From assembly GCA_965242975.1 (NCBI GenBank), contig CBDETS010000007.1, positions 992,001 to 1,056,000 on the forward strand: a stretch of DNA of 64,000 nucleotides, written 5' to 3'. Made by a program: the position numbers and the translations under genes. Under the pieces are notes generated by a model that saw nothing but the letters and a program-made list of their open reading frames with translations, was not told the origin of the DNA and searched no databases. Shown here piece by piece: positions 44,504 to 53,790 of this stretch. The stretch's first letter is position 1. Every line of letters starts with the position of its first letter. Source of the DNA: JAPPHA01 sp965242975. GTDB taxonomy: Bacteria > Pseudomonadota > Alphaproteobacteria > Rhodobacterales > Rhodobacteraceae.

Positions 44504-46360
44504 ATGATGCGTTCCATGCGTGCGAAAGGCAACAGAACGCTGGCCCTGATTCTCGTCGGTCTTCTGATCGTCGGGCTCGCGGGATTCGGTGTGGGGGGAC
44601 TGGGAGGCGGCAGGATCAATACCGTCGCGTCGGTTGGAGATGCACCTGTCACCGTCAGTGCCTATGTGCGGGTGCTCAACCAGAGACTTCAACAGTTGGG
44701 ACGCGCCCTGTCGACATCGGAGGCCGAAGAAATCGGGATCTTCCGGGACGTGTTGCGTTTCTCGCTTGATATCGCGGCAATCAAAAACGAGGCGATTCAG
44801 TCCGGGATCAGTGTCGGAGACGAATTCGTCCGCGACAGCCTCATGGAAATTTCCGGATTTCAGGGGATTGACGGGAACTTTGACCAGGCAGCCTACGAAT
44901 TCTCGATCGAACGAGCCGGAATGACAACAGCTGAATTCGAGGAAGAGCTTCGCGATGAACTTCGCCGAGCGATAGTTCGTGATGCGGTCGCGCTTGGGGT
45001 CCATTCTTCCGGCGCCCTGGCGGAAGCGATACTGCGGCATGAGCTCGAGCAACGGGACTTCGAGTGGGCAAGACTTTCGGAATCCGACCTGGACGGCCCG
45101 ATCGAATCTCCGACCGAAAGCCAAATCGCGGCACATTACGATTCCCACGCGGATGGCTACATGAGTCCCTTGACCCGTTCCTTGACCTATTCCTGGCTCC
45201 GGCCGGAGATGTTGTTTGACGAGGTAGATGTCAGCGATGCTGAACTTCAAGAGGCATACGACGCGCAACCGGAAAGGTTCGACGTCCCCGAAATGCGTGC
45301 GGTTGAACGCGTTGCATTCGAAACCGAGCAACTCGCGTCGGAGGCCCGCAACAGGTTGGATTCAGGTGCCGCCAGCTTCGACGACATCATTTCGGAACGC
45401 GGAATTGAACCCGGTGACGCCTATCTCGGGATGGTCGCCAGGAACGACATATCGCCTGATGCTGCAGAAGCCGTATTCGCTCTTGATCAACCCGGGATTG
45501 CAGGACCGGTGGAATCGGTATTCGGGCCAGCGCTGTTTCGGATTGGCTCAATCCAGGATGCGGTCACGATTCCTTTCGACGATGTCCGCGACCAGATTCG
45601 CGCGGAAATCGCGGGGGAACAAGCAAAGTCGCTGGTGAGCGAGCGTGTCTCCGAAATCGACGACCTGCTTGCCTCCGGTGCAACGATCGAAGAGATCACC
45701 GCCGAAACGGAACTTGAAGGGGGGACCCTCGATCTATCGGAGAATCCTGAATCACATCATGGAATCGCTGCGCACGAGGAGTTTCGGGATGCAGCCTGGT
45801 CGGTTGAGCCCGGAGATTTCCCGGAAATACTCGACCTGTCCGACGGCAGTATTTTCATGGTGCGGTTGGATTCGGTTGAGGAGCCTGCTCCCTTGTTGCT
45901 TTCCGAAGTGCGCGGCGATGTTGTCAATGACTGGAAAAGCCAGGTGATCATCGATCGTCTCTCTGCAACCGCCGACAGGGTCGCGTCGAGTCTGGCCAGC
46001 GGTGGATCCCTTGAGGAATACGGTCTCAGCGCACAGGCGGAAACGGGCGTGGTGCGTACCGCCACAGTCGGCGACGCACCGAGACAACTGACGACCGAGG
46101 TCTTTTCCCTTGAGATCGGAGAGATCGCCAAAGTTGAAGGTAATGACGAAATATATATTGCCCGGCTTTCAGGGATTCGTGCCCCGGAATCCGGGATTGA
46201 GGCGGCAATTGCGAGATCCCGCGAACGAAACGATCAGATCCGTGGGTCTGACATGTTCCAACTGTTTACGACCGCCGTCGAGAATTCAGCCGGGGTTTCC
46301 ATTAATCAGGCAGCCATCAACCAGATAAACACCCAACTGGTGATCGGCGGCGACGGTTGA
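44504..46360 (+). CDS. Periplasmic folding chaperone, PpiD/SurA-like peptidylprolyl isomerase
   Basis: A 618-residue membrane-anchored protein. Residues about 11-33 form one transmembrane segment (LALILVGLLIVGLAGFGVGG), after a short basic N-terminus, and the rest lies in the periplasm. A SurA_N-like chaperone part follows (YVRVLNQRLQQLGRALS, EEELRDELRRAIV) and a parvulin-like region around residues 230-350 (DVPEMRAVERVAFETEQLA). This is the layout of PpiD, which helps newly exported outer-membrane proteins fold. AGGAGG lies just before the ATG pair at 44504-44509. Four bases separate its stop from trpE, an arrangement known from alphaproteobacteria. Confidence 0.85.
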   Translation: MMRSMRAKGNRTLALILVGLLIVGLAGFGVGGLGGGRINTVASVGDAPVTVSAYVRVLNQRLQQLGRALSTSEAEEIGIFRDVLRFSLDIAAIKNEAIQSGISVGDEFVRDSLMEISGFQGIDGNFDQAAYEFSIERAGMTTAEFEEELRDELRRAIVRDAVALGVHSSGALAEAILRHELEQRDFEWARLSESDLDGPIESPTESQIAAHYDSHADGYMSPLTRSLTYSWLRPEMLFDEVDVSDAELQEAYDAQPERFDVPEMRAVERVAFETEQLASEARNRLDSGAASFDDIISERGIEPGDAYLGMVARNDISPDAAEAVFALDQPGIAGPVESVFGPALFRIGSIQDAVTIPFDDVRDQIRAEIAGEQAKSLVSERVSEIDDLLASGATIEEITAETELEGGTLDLSENPESHHGIAAHEEFRDAAWSVEPGDFPEILDLSDGSIFMVRLDSVEEPAPLLLSEVRGDVVNDWKSQVIIDRLSATADRVASSLASGGSLEEYGLSAQAETGVVRTATVGDAPRQLTTEVFSLEIGEIAKVEGNDEIYIARLSGIRAPESGIEAAIARSRERNDQIRGSDMFQLFTTAVENSAGVSINQAAINQINTQLVIGGDG

Positions 46361-46364
46361 CACG

Positions 46365-47879
46365 GTGAATCTGCAACCGGATTTTGCCACGTTTCGGACA
46401 GGGTATTCCCGAGGTAAGAGTCAGGTTGTCTATAGCTGTCTTCCTTCAGACCTCGAGACACCTGTCTCCCTGTTTCTGAAACTGACAAATGGAAAACCGG
46501 ACAGTTTCCTGCTGGAATCCGTCACTGGTGGTGAGATCAGGGGGCGGTATTCAGTCATCGGGTACAATCCTGATCTGACTTGGGAATGTCACGAAACTTC
46601 ATCCTGGACCTACGTACCGGGCGGTGAACGGTCTGCGGCAACAATCAACCCGGGCAGTGATCCGCTCGAGTCACTGCGGTCCCTGATTGAAGAATCCGGG
46701 ATTTCGCTTCCGGGCAACTTGCCACCGATGGCGGCCGGGCTGTTCGGTTACCTGGGCTACGACATGATCCGGTTGGCCGAACATCTCCCGGACGTCAACC
46801 CCGACCAACTCGGCCTGCCCGACGCGATGATGATCCGGCCAAGCGTCGTCGTTGTCGTTGATGGCGTGCGAAACGAAATCACTATTGTGAGCCCGGCGTG
46901 GGCAAACGAGGACGTCACCGCCGAAAAGGCATTCGATGAAGCGTCTTCCCGGATCAAGGCCGTGATCGAAGCGATCGGTGACCCGCTTCCGCAATCCCTT
47001 CCCAGTGCGAGGCACCCGGGCGATGAACCCGTTCCACAATCCAACATGAGCCGCCGTGCCTATCGCCGGATCGTTGACCGTGCGAAGGCCTATATCCGTG
47101 CCGGCGACATTTTCCAGGTCGTCCTGAGTCACCGCTGGGCAATGAAATTCACGCATCCTCCTCTGGCATTTTACCGGGCGCTGCGCCGCACGAACCCGTC
47201 GCCGTACATGTTCTACTTCAATTTCGGGGATTTTCAGGTCTGTGGGGCAAGTCCCGAAACACTTGTGAGCGTTCGGGACGGAGTCGTGACGGTTCGCCCG
47301 ATCGCGGGTACGAGGAAACGTGGCAAGACGACGCAAGAAGACTCCGAGTTGGAAGCCGAACTGCTCGGGGACCCAAAGGAGATGGCCGAGCATCTGATGC
47401 TTCTGGATCTCGGCAGGAACGATGTTGGCCGCGTCGCGAAAATCGGCACGGTCAAGCCAACCGAGACCTTTTCGGTCGAGCGGTATAGCCATGTCATGCA
47501 TATTGTCTCGAACGTGATTGGCGAACTCGATGGTGATCGGGACGCTTTGTCGGCCCTCTTGGCGGGAATGCCTGCGGGAACAGTGGCAGGCGCTCCGAAA
47601 GTTCGAGCCATGGAGATCATTGATGAACTCGAAACCGAGAAAAGAGGAGTCTATGCGGGTGGCATCGGTTATTTTTCGTCTGGAGGTGACATGGACCTCT
47701 GCATTGCACTTCGGACTGCCGTACTGAAGGATCAGACTCTTTACGTTCAGGCTGGAGGTGGCATCGTACATGACAGCGACCCGGACAGCGAGTACCAGGA
47801 AACCGTCGACAAGTCCGATGCGCTTGTCCAGGCGGCACGGGACTCCGGGGTCTTCACCGACTTCAGAAACAGGGGTTAA
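46365..47879 (+). CDS. trpE: Anthranilate synthase component I
   Basis: A 504-residue chorismate-using enzyme, first step of tryptophan synthesis; it makes anthranilate with ammonia from TrpG. The LLES element (residues 49-52) belongs to the tryptophan feedback site. The chorismate domain shows DIFQVVLSHRW, RPIAGTRKRGK, LLDLGRNDVGRV and GAPKVRAMEIIDELE. It starts at GTG 46365, four bases after ppiD, so no room exists for a leader-peptide attenuator directly upstream. trpG follows after about 620 bases. Confidence 0.95.
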   Translation: MNLQPDFATFRTGYSRGKSQVVYSCLPSDLETPVSLFLKLTNGKPDSFLLESVTGGEIRGRYSVIGYNPDLTWECHETSSWTYVPGGERSAATINPGSDPLESLRSLIEESGISLPGNLPPMAAGLFGYLGYDMIRLAEHLPDVNPDQLGLPDAMMIRPSVVVVVDGVRNEITIVSPAWANEDVTAEKAFDEASSRIKAVIEAIGDPLPQSLPSARHPGDEPVPQSNMSRRAYRRIVDRAKAYIRAGDIFQVVLSHRWAMKFTHPPLAFYRALRRTNPSPYMFYFNFGDFQVCGASPETLVSVRDGVVTVRPIAGTRKRGKTTQEDSELEAELLGDPKEMAEHLMLLDLGRNDVGRVAKIGTVKPTETFSVERYSHVMHIVSNVIGELDGDRDALSALLAGMPAGTVAGAPKVRAMEIIDELETEKRGVYAGGIGYFSSGGDMDLCIALRTAVLKDQTLYVQAGGGIVHDSDPDSEYQETVDKSDALVQAARDSGVFTDFRNRG

Positions 47880-48231
47880 ATCGTGTTCTTTGGATCGGCG
47901 GCCACGGCAGTCGATCCGTCACGCCGTGCTCTCTTAGCCAAGACAACATGATTCGGATCAACAATGCCCTGAGCCAGCACGCGGCTGTTCAAACGGCCAG
48001 GCGTCGCAACGGAAATTCGGCTCCGGTAACCAAGGTGTCGCGCGACGGACAGGTGACAGGACCAAACTCAATGCGCGCCTGAAGCACCGAAGAAGGATGT
48101 CTCGGGTTCGTGACCGGATACATGATCTCTCGAACAACCCCTGTTCGAATTCCGGCGAGGCAACCGTCCGGTTCGCGGGTGCGCATGGTCGCCTGCTGTC
48201 GTGAGCCCGGAATGGGCGTTCGTTCATCAGG
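47880..48231. other. Space between trpE and trpG
   Basis: No gene is recognised in this part of the trpE-trpG gap; a small minus-strand reading frame follows it. I see no leader peptide rich in tryptophan codons. Confidence 0.4.
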
Positions 48232-48411
48232 TTACGCTTCGTGAAGTCCTGCACGTCCGGATAGTCGCAGCACCTCGGTTTCGTGCACGGACTCGACGGG
48301 GTTGAAAACGGAAACAAGAACAGCCAGAAGAAATGCGAGAGCCGACCCGATCAGGAAACCCGCAACCAGTCTGACCGCCGGCGAAACCCCTTCTTTCGTA
48401 TTCTGTCTCAT
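48232..48411 (-). CDS. Small single-span membrane protein, hypothetical
   Basis: A possible 59-residue protein beginning MRQNTKEGVSPAVRLVAG with one hydrophobic segment (FLIGSALAFLLAVLVSVF) and a charged C-terminus. AGGAA lies seven bases before the ATG at 48411. The frame is open for 26 codons further upstream. It runs opposite to the trp genes, in the trpE-trpG gap. Small membrane proteins are easily mistaken for chance frames, so confidence is modest. Confidence 0.4.
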   Translation of the reverse strand: MRQNTKEGVSPAVRLVAGFLIGSALAFLLAVLVSVFNPVESVHETEVLRLSGRAGLHEA

Positions 48412-48503
48412 GACTGATTCCTGTCCGGATTGACCGCTATCGTCCATTGAATCATTTCTATAGTCTTGCCAGATAGGGTTCACGCCCAAAAACCTGACAT
48501 GAA

Positions 48504-49127
48504 ATGGCTTCCCGAATGCTGCTGCTGATCGACAACTACGACAGTTTCACGTTTAACCTGGTTCATTTCCTCGGAGAACTCGGCGCGCCGGTTACGGTAT
48601 GGCGAAACGACAAGATCAGCGTTCCCGAAGCCTTGGCAATGGAGCCGGAAGCAATCATGCTTTCTCCCGGTCCATGTGACCCGGATCGGGCCGGTATCTG
48701 CCTCGAATTGACGCGTGCCGCGGTTTCGGCCCGAATTCCCGTAGGTGGTGTCTGTCTCGGCCACCAGGTTATCGGCCAGGTGTTTGGCGGAAAGATCGTC
48801 CAATGTGATGAAATCGTACATGGCAAGCCGGGGATGATGCACCACAATGGAGAGTCATGGTTTGAAGGCCTTCCCTCGCCTTTCAGTGCGACACGCTACC
48901 ACTCGCTTGTCGTCGAACGCTCCAGTCTGCCGGATGAACTCAAGGTTACCGCCTGGCTCGAGAACGGAACGATTATGGGTATCGAGCATGCGAGATATCC
49001 GGTTCACGGAATTCAGTTTCATCCGGAGAGCATTGCGACGGAAAACGGACATTCCATGCTGTCGAATTTCCTGCGGATGGTCGATGACTGGCACGCAGGC
49101 ACGCATGATGATGGAGGGCGGGCATGA
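48504..49127 (+). CDS. trpG: Anthranilate synthase component II (glutamine amidotransferase)
   Basis: A 207-residue class I glutamine amidotransferase. The triad is C84 (GGVCLGHQVIG), H173 and E175 (QFHPESI). LLIDNYDSFTFNLVHFL is the usual N-terminus. It supplies ammonia to TrpE and may also serve aminodeoxychorismate synthase. ATG at 48504 or 48516 are both possible starts; neither has a strong ribosome-binding site. Its stop overlaps trpD by four bases. Confidence 0.94.
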   Translation: MASRMLLLIDNYDSFTFNLVHFLGELGAPVTVWRNDKISVPEALAMEPEAIMLSPGPCDPDRAGICLELTRAAVSARIPVGGVCLGHQVIGQVFGGKIVQCDEIVHGKPGMMHHNGESWFEGLPSPFSATRYHSLVVERSSLPDELKVTAWLENGTIMGIEHARYPVHGIQFHPESIATENGHSMLSNFLRMVDDWHAGTHDDGGRA

Positions 49128-50137
49128 GCGATGCGCTGAAACCCTTGATTTCGAAGGCGATAGAAGGCCCTTTGTCCCGCGCGGAAGCCCGCGAGGCATT
49201 TTCGATCATCATGGACGGGCACGCGACGCAAGCCCAGATGGGCGGTTTGCTGATCGCTCTGCGCGCACGAGGTGAAACCGTCGATGAGTACGCTTCTGCC
49301 GCACAGGTAATGCGCGAACGGTGCAGAAAGGTACGGGCGCCGAAAGATGCAATTGATGTCGTGGGAACCGGTGGGGATGGCAAGTCTACGTTGAATATCT
49401 CGACCGCCACGGCAATCGTCGTTGCTGGCGCCGGAGTTCCCGTGGCGAAACATGGTAACCGCAATCTCTCGTCGAGGTCCGGAACCGCCGACGCTCTTTC
49501 AGTGCTGGGTGTCAATGTCATGGCCGGTCCGAAAGTCGTTGAAACCGCGATTGCAAAGGCGGGAATAGGATTCATGATGGCGCCCGTGCATCATCCGGCC
49601 GTTCGCCATGTGATGCCTGTTCGTCAGGAACTCGGGACCCGAACCGTTTTCAACATCCTTGGACCGTTGACCAATCCCGCCAGCGTCAAGCGGCAATTGA
49701 CGGGCAGTTTCTCACGAGAGTTGATCAGGCCGATGGCTGAAACCCTTGCAGCATTGGGATGTGAATCGGCCTGGGTTGTTCACGGAGACGACGGTGCGGA
49801 CGAAGTTTCGATCTCGGGACCAACGTCGGTCGCCAGCCTTGAAAACGGCGCGGTCCGGGAATTTTCGATTGTACCCGGCGACGCCGGCCTCCCCGAGCAT
49901 CCGTTCGAGTCGATCATCGGAGGCTCGCCGGAATACAATGCAGAAAAGATTGCAGAACTGCTCAGGGGCGAAACCGGGCCCTACAGGGATTCCGTTGTGC
50001 TCAATGCATCGGCAGCCTTGGTCATTTCGGGCAAGGCCGGTGCCCTTTCGGATGGAGCCGAGTTGGCAAGGAAGAGCATAGATTCAGGTGCAGCGCGATC
50101 GCGCCTCGATGCCCTCGTCGCCGCAACGGCAGCCTGA
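49124..50137 (+). CDS. trpD: Anthranilate phosphoribosyltransferase
   Basis: A 337-residue enzyme that transfers phosphoribose from PRPP to anthranilate. The PRPP-binding motif GTGGDG lies at residues 81-86, followed by KSTLNIST, KHGNRNLSSRSG (109-120) and HPAVRHVMPVRQELGTRT. All are diagnostic. It overlaps trpG by four bases and trpC follows after five bases. Confidence 0.95.
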   Translation: MSDALKPLISKAIEGPLSRAEAREAFSIIMDGHATQAQMGGLLIALRARGETVDEYASAAQVMRERCRKVRAPKDAIDVVGTGGDGKSTLNISTATAIVVAGAGVPVAKHGNRNLSSRSGTADALSVLGVNVMAGPKVVETAIAKAGIGFMMAPVHHPAVRHVMPVRQELGTRTVFNILGPLTNPASVKRQLTGSFSRELIRPMAETLAALGCESAWVVHGDDGADEVSISGPTSVASLENGAVREFSIVPGDAGLPEHPFESIIGGSPEYNAEKIAELLRGETGPYRDSVVLNASAALVISGKAGALSDGAELARKSIDSGAARSRLDALVAATAA

Positions 50138-50142
50138 AATCC

Positions 50143-50961
50143 ATGACGTCCATTCTCGAAAAGATCAAGAGCTACAAGATCGAGGAAATTTCGGCTTCGA
50201 AACGCAGCCGGCCGTTACGCGAACTCGAAGACCTGGTTTCCGTTGCAGAACGGCCCCGAGGATTCGCGAAGAGGCTCGAGACGGTTTCCAGGACCGGGTT
50301 CGCGGTGATCGGTGAAATCAAGCGGGCGAGTCCGTCACGCGGTGTCATTCGCTTGGAGTTCGATCCTCACGAACTTGCCGCAGCCTACCAGGCGGGCGGA
50401 TCGGCTTGCCTCAGTGTTCTTACCGACAAGCCGTCATTCAAGGGCTCGCCGGAAGATCTGACTGAGGCAAGAAACGCCTGTTCCTTGCCGGTTCTCAGGA
50501 AAGACTTCATGTACGACAGCTACCAGGTTGTGGAAGCGCGAGCCTGGGGAGCGGACTGCATACTCATCATCATGGCGTCAGTCAGTGATGTTCAAGCGCG
50601 CGAGTTGTCGTCGACCGCCGAGGATTTCGGAATGGACGCCTTATTTGAGATTCACAATGAAGCGGAACTGGACCGAGCCCTGAACCTCGACGCGAAACTT
50701 GTCGGCATCAACAACCGTGACTTGCGAACCTTTGACGTTTCGATCGAGTCGACCCTGAGACTTGTTCCACGAATTCCGAACGACAGGATCGTGGTTTCGG
50801 AGAGCGGTCTGAAATCCCATGGTGATTTGACTCTTCTCGCCAGTCACGGTGTGCGCTGTTTCCTCATCGGAGAAAGCGTTATGCGACGATCCGACGTTTC
50901 GGCAGCGGTTCATGAATTGTTGACCGGAAACGGTTCGCTCAACCTTGAAAGGAACGAGTGA
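50143..50961 (+). CDS. trpC: Indole-3-glycerol phosphate synthase
   Basis: A 272-residue TIM-barrel enzyme that closes the indole ring. Typical segments are EIKRASPSRGVIR, VLTDKPSFKGSPEDL, LRKDFMYDSYQV, LVGINNRDLRTFDV and VVSESGLKSHGD. It has no fused phosphoribosylanthranilate isomerase domain; trpF is not in the window. moaC follows after four bases. Confidence 0.95.
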   Translation: MTSILEKIKSYKIEEISASKRSRPLRELEDLVSVAERPRGFAKRLETVSRTGFAVIGEIKRASPSRGVIRLEFDPHELAAAYQAGGSACLSVLTDKPSFKGSPEDLTEARNACSLPVLRKDFMYDSYQVVEARAWGADCILIIMASVSDVQARELSSTAEDFGMDALFEIHNEAELDRALNLDAKLVGINNRDLRTFDVSIESTLRLVPRIPNDRIVVSESGLKSHGDLTLLASHGVRCFLIGESVMRRSDVSAAVHELLTGNGSLNLERNE

Positions 50962-50965
50962 CAAA

Positions 50966-51445
50966 ATGCCAGGTCTCACTCACTTTGATGAAACCGGATC
51001 GGCCCGCATGGTCGACGTGTCGAACAAACGGGCCACTGAACGAATCGCCGTTGCGCGGGGCGCCGTGTCGATGAAACCGGAAACCCTTTCGATGGTCGTC
51101 GAGGGCAGGTCCCGGAAGGGCGATGTTCTTTCGGTTGCACGCCTGGCCGGGATCATGGGAGCCAAGAAAACCTCTGATCTGATACCCCTTTGCCATCCCT
51201 TACCCTTGAATTCCGTACAGGTCGACCTGACCGCGAACACGGTCCTGTCATGCGTTGACATCGAAGCATGCGTGCGAATGAACGGCCGCACCGGGGTCGA
51301 GATGGAAGCACTTGTTGCCGTAAGCACGGCAGCGCTGACGGTCTATGATATGATCAAATCTGTCGACAGAGGTGTCAGGATTACGAATGTTCACCTTGCC
51401 CTGAAGGATGGTGGAAAGTCGGGAAGGTATGAAGTGCATTCATGA
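50966..51445 (+). CDS. moaC: Cyclic pyranopterin monophosphate synthase
   Basis: A 159-residue enzyme of molybdenum cofactor synthesis that, after MoaA, yields cyclic pyranopterin monophosphate. The diagnostic stretch is KKTSDLIPLCHPLPL and ACVRMNGRTGVEMEALVAVS. ATG at 50966 follows GAAAGGAACGAG; it lies four bases past the trpC stop. It overlaps moeA by four bases. Its place within the trp-moa-lexA run is common in alphaproteobacteria. Confidence 0.95.
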   Translation: MPGLTHFDETGSARMVDVSNKRATERIAVARGAVSMKPETLSMVVEGRSRKGDVLSVARLAGIMGAKKTSDLIPLCHPLPLNSVQVDLTANTVLSCVDIEACVRMNGRTGVEMEALVAVSTAALTVYDMIKSVDRGVRITNVHLALKDGGKSGRYEVHS

Positions 51446-52626
51446 TCGGCTTTGAGGAGGCGCTCCAACGGACACTCGAGCTCGCTGATCCACTCGGCAG
51501 CGAGCCCGTATCGCTGCCTGACGCGATTGGGCGTGTTCTTGCATGCACGGTAACGGCGTGCCGTGACCAGCCACCGTACAAATCGTCCGCGATGGACGGA
51601 TATGCCGTTCGATCCCATGATGTCCGGCCGGGCTCCCGTTTCCGGGTCGTTGGAACATCTGCAGCCGGGGCCAGGTTCCTCGGTCAGGTCAACGCCGGAG
51701 AAGCCGTCCGGGTCTTTACCGGCGCACCGGTTCCCGATTGTACCGACAGGGTCGTCATACAGGAAGACGTCACACGGACCGACGACATAATTTCGGTCAA
51801 TTCAGGTGTTAGTGATGCACTTTTCGTCAGGTCGGCGGGAAGTGACTATGCGATCGGAAACACCGTTTCTGCACCCAGACTCCTGTGTCCTTCTTCGATT
51901 GCGTTGCTTGCCTCGATGAATGCGCGGCAAGTCAACGTCACGCGTCGCCCCCGGGTCGCTGTCCTGGCGACCGGGGACGAACTCGTTGCGCTCGGGGAAG
52001 ACCCCAACGAAGATCAGATCGTTTCTTCGAACAACTACGGCATCAAGGCGATCATCGAGTCCGAAGGCGGGTGCGCGTGGCTGCTTCCGATCGCCGCGGA
52101 CTCAAAGCACAGCATACGGTTCAATCTTGACCTGGCACGCGAGGCGGACGTGATCGTCACGCTTGGCGGAGCGTCTGTCGGCGACCATGACCTCGTTCGT
52201 GGCGTTGCCGTCGAGGCAGGATTGGATCTCGCATTCCACAAGGTCGCCTTGCGTCCGGGCAAACCATTGATGGTCGGGAAAATTGATGGACGTCTGTTCG
52301 TGGGAATTCCCGGGAATCCGGTCTCGTCGATCGTATGCGGGCACGTGTTCCTGCGGCCCGTCATTCGGGCGATGCTGGGGCTTGAACGATCCCCGTTGCC
52401 GTTGGAACCAGCGATACTTGGGGCGGACGTTCCTGCGAACGGTCCAAGGCAACACCTGATGTGCGCACAGGCTTACATTCAGGACGAATGCCAGATGATA
52501 AGCGCGTTCGGGCGACAGGACAGTTCCCTGCTTTCGGTCCTGGCAGAATCCAACGCACTCCTCGTTCGCCCGCCACATGACCCGCGCCGGACCGCCGGGG
52601 ATGCTGTGAACTGGATTCGAATGTAG
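51442..52626 (+). CDS. moeA: Molybdopterin molybdenumtransferase
   Basis: A 394-residue enzyme that inserts molybdate into molybdopterin-AMP. It carries SSAMDGYAV, GEAVRVFTGAPVP, VAVLATGDEL, SNNYGIKAIIE, TLGGASVGDHDLV and RPGKPLMVG, the family's conserved blocks, in the usual order of four domains. It overlaps moaC by four bases and precedes lexA by 264 bases. Confidence 0.95.
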   Translation: MIGFEEALQRTLELADPLGSEPVSLPDAIGRVLACTVTACRDQPPYKSSAMDGYAVRSHDVRPGSRFRVVGTSAAGARFLGQVNAGEAVRVFTGAPVPDCTDRVVIQEDVTRTDDIISVNSGVSDALFVRSAGSDYAIGNTVSAPRLLCPSSIALLASMNARQVNVTRRPRVAVLATGDELVALGEDPNEDQIVSSNNYGIKAIIESEGGCAWLLPIAADSKHSIRFNLDLAREADVIVTLGGASVGDHDLVRGVAVEAGLDLAFHKVALRPGKPLMVGKIDGRLFVGIPGNPVSSIVCGHVFLRPVIRAMLGLERSPLPLEPAILGADVPANGPRQHLMCAQAYIQDECQMISAFGRQDSSLLSVLAESNALLVRPPHDPRRTAGDAVNWIRM

Positions 52627-52823
52627 TCGTGCGAACTGCCTCTGCCAGACTGCATGTGCCCCGGAGCAGCGCAGGAGCGACGCTTGAGGACGCACTACGC
52701 GATGTCCGAAAGTGTGGGCGCAATCATACAGTAATTTGTAGTTAAAAACGCTTCCCACCCAACTGCGTGTTGGCGGACAGGGATGCCAGCGTCCGGACAC
52801 TCCTTCCGGAAACCTGAATGAAC

Positions 52824-52852
52824 TTGACACAAACCGCGAACATAACTAGAAC
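52824..52852 (+). promoter_or_regulatory. lexA promoter with LexA (SOS) box
   Basis: TTGACA at 52824-52829 and TAGAAC at 52847-52852, 17 bases apart, fit a sigma-70-type promoter. GAAC-N7-GAAC at 52838-52852 overlaps the -10 element and is the reverse complement of GTTC-N7-GTTC, the LexA box of alphaproteobacteria. LexA should therefore repress its own gene. AGGAGG precedes the lexA ATG. Confidence 0.85.
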
Positions 52853-52890
52853 GAGGCATGTAAATTGCACCTGACAACCAGGAGGTCACG

Positions 52891-53565
52891 ATGTTGACAC
52901 CGAAGCAACGGGACATGCTGAAGTTAATTCACAAACGTGTTCAAACAGATGGCGTCGTTCCATCATATGAGGAAATGCGCAAGGAACTGAATCTGACATC
53001 GAAGTCCGGGGTTCATCGCCTGGTCAAAGCTCTTGAAGAACGTGGATTCATCAAGCACCTCGCCAACAAGGCGCGCGCGATCGAAATTACTAACCTGCCG
53101 GAGGCACTTGACCAGAAACGATTTCGGCCTTCCGTCATTGGCGGCGGCACGTCCCGGGCTGACCTCGGGCCGGCTCATCACGCCCTCGAAGTTCCGGTCA
53201 TGGGTCAAATCGCGGCGGGCACTCCGGTCGAGGCAATTCAACACGTTTCCCACCACGTTTCGGTTCCCGGTTCCATGGTGGACAATTCGGCAAAACATTA
53301 CGCCTTGGACGTCAAGGGCGATTCGATGATCAATGCGGGGATTAACGACGGTGACGTTGTAATCATTCGCCATCAACACGATGCCGACAGCGGCGATATT
53401 GTCGTGGCACTTGTCGAAGATCAGGAGGCGACCTTGAAGCGCCTCAGAAAACATGGAGACGTCATCAAGCTGGAGGCCGAAAACACGGACTATGTCACCC
53501 AGGTCTACAGGAGCGACCAGGTCAGGATTCAGGGGCGCCTTGTCGGATTGATGAGAACCTATTGA
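52891..53565 (+). CDS. lexA: SOS-response repressor LexA
   Basis: A 224-residue repressor and self-cleaving protease. The N-terminal winged helix includes TPKQRDMLKLIHKRVQ and SKSGVHRLVKALEERGFI. The cleavage site is A109-G110 (QIAAGTP) and the catalytic pair is S145 (KGDSMI) and K183 (ATLKRL). It controls DNA-damage genes and is inactivated with RecA filaments. Its own promoter carries a matching box. Confidence 0.95.
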   Translation: MLTPKQRDMLKLIHKRVQTDGVVPSYEEMRKELNLTSKSGVHRLVKALEERGFIKHLANKARAIEITNLPEALDQKRFRPSVIGGGTSRADLGPAHHALEVPVMGQIAAGTPVEAIQHVSHHVSVPGSMVDNSAKHYALDVKGDSMINAGINDGDVVIIRHQHDADSGDIVVALVEDQEATLKRLRKHGDVIKLEAENTDYVTQVYRSDQVRIQGRLVGLMRTY

Positions 53566-53790
53566 ACGGCTTGCCAATGTAACCGTCGTATTGCACAAGC
53601 CGCCGATGGGCCTCCGGGCTTGAATCAGGAACGGCTTGGGGGGTGGTTCCGTCACCTGAACAAACAATCTGATCGCTAAATGTCTATGAACCGGTTCGCG
53701 GTGGTTGTCAGGATTCGGACCATGCGGGTGACTGGCCAGTTAACGATTTCCGATGTTTAAGCGGATTCCGGTTCGCCAAGGAGATTTCTT

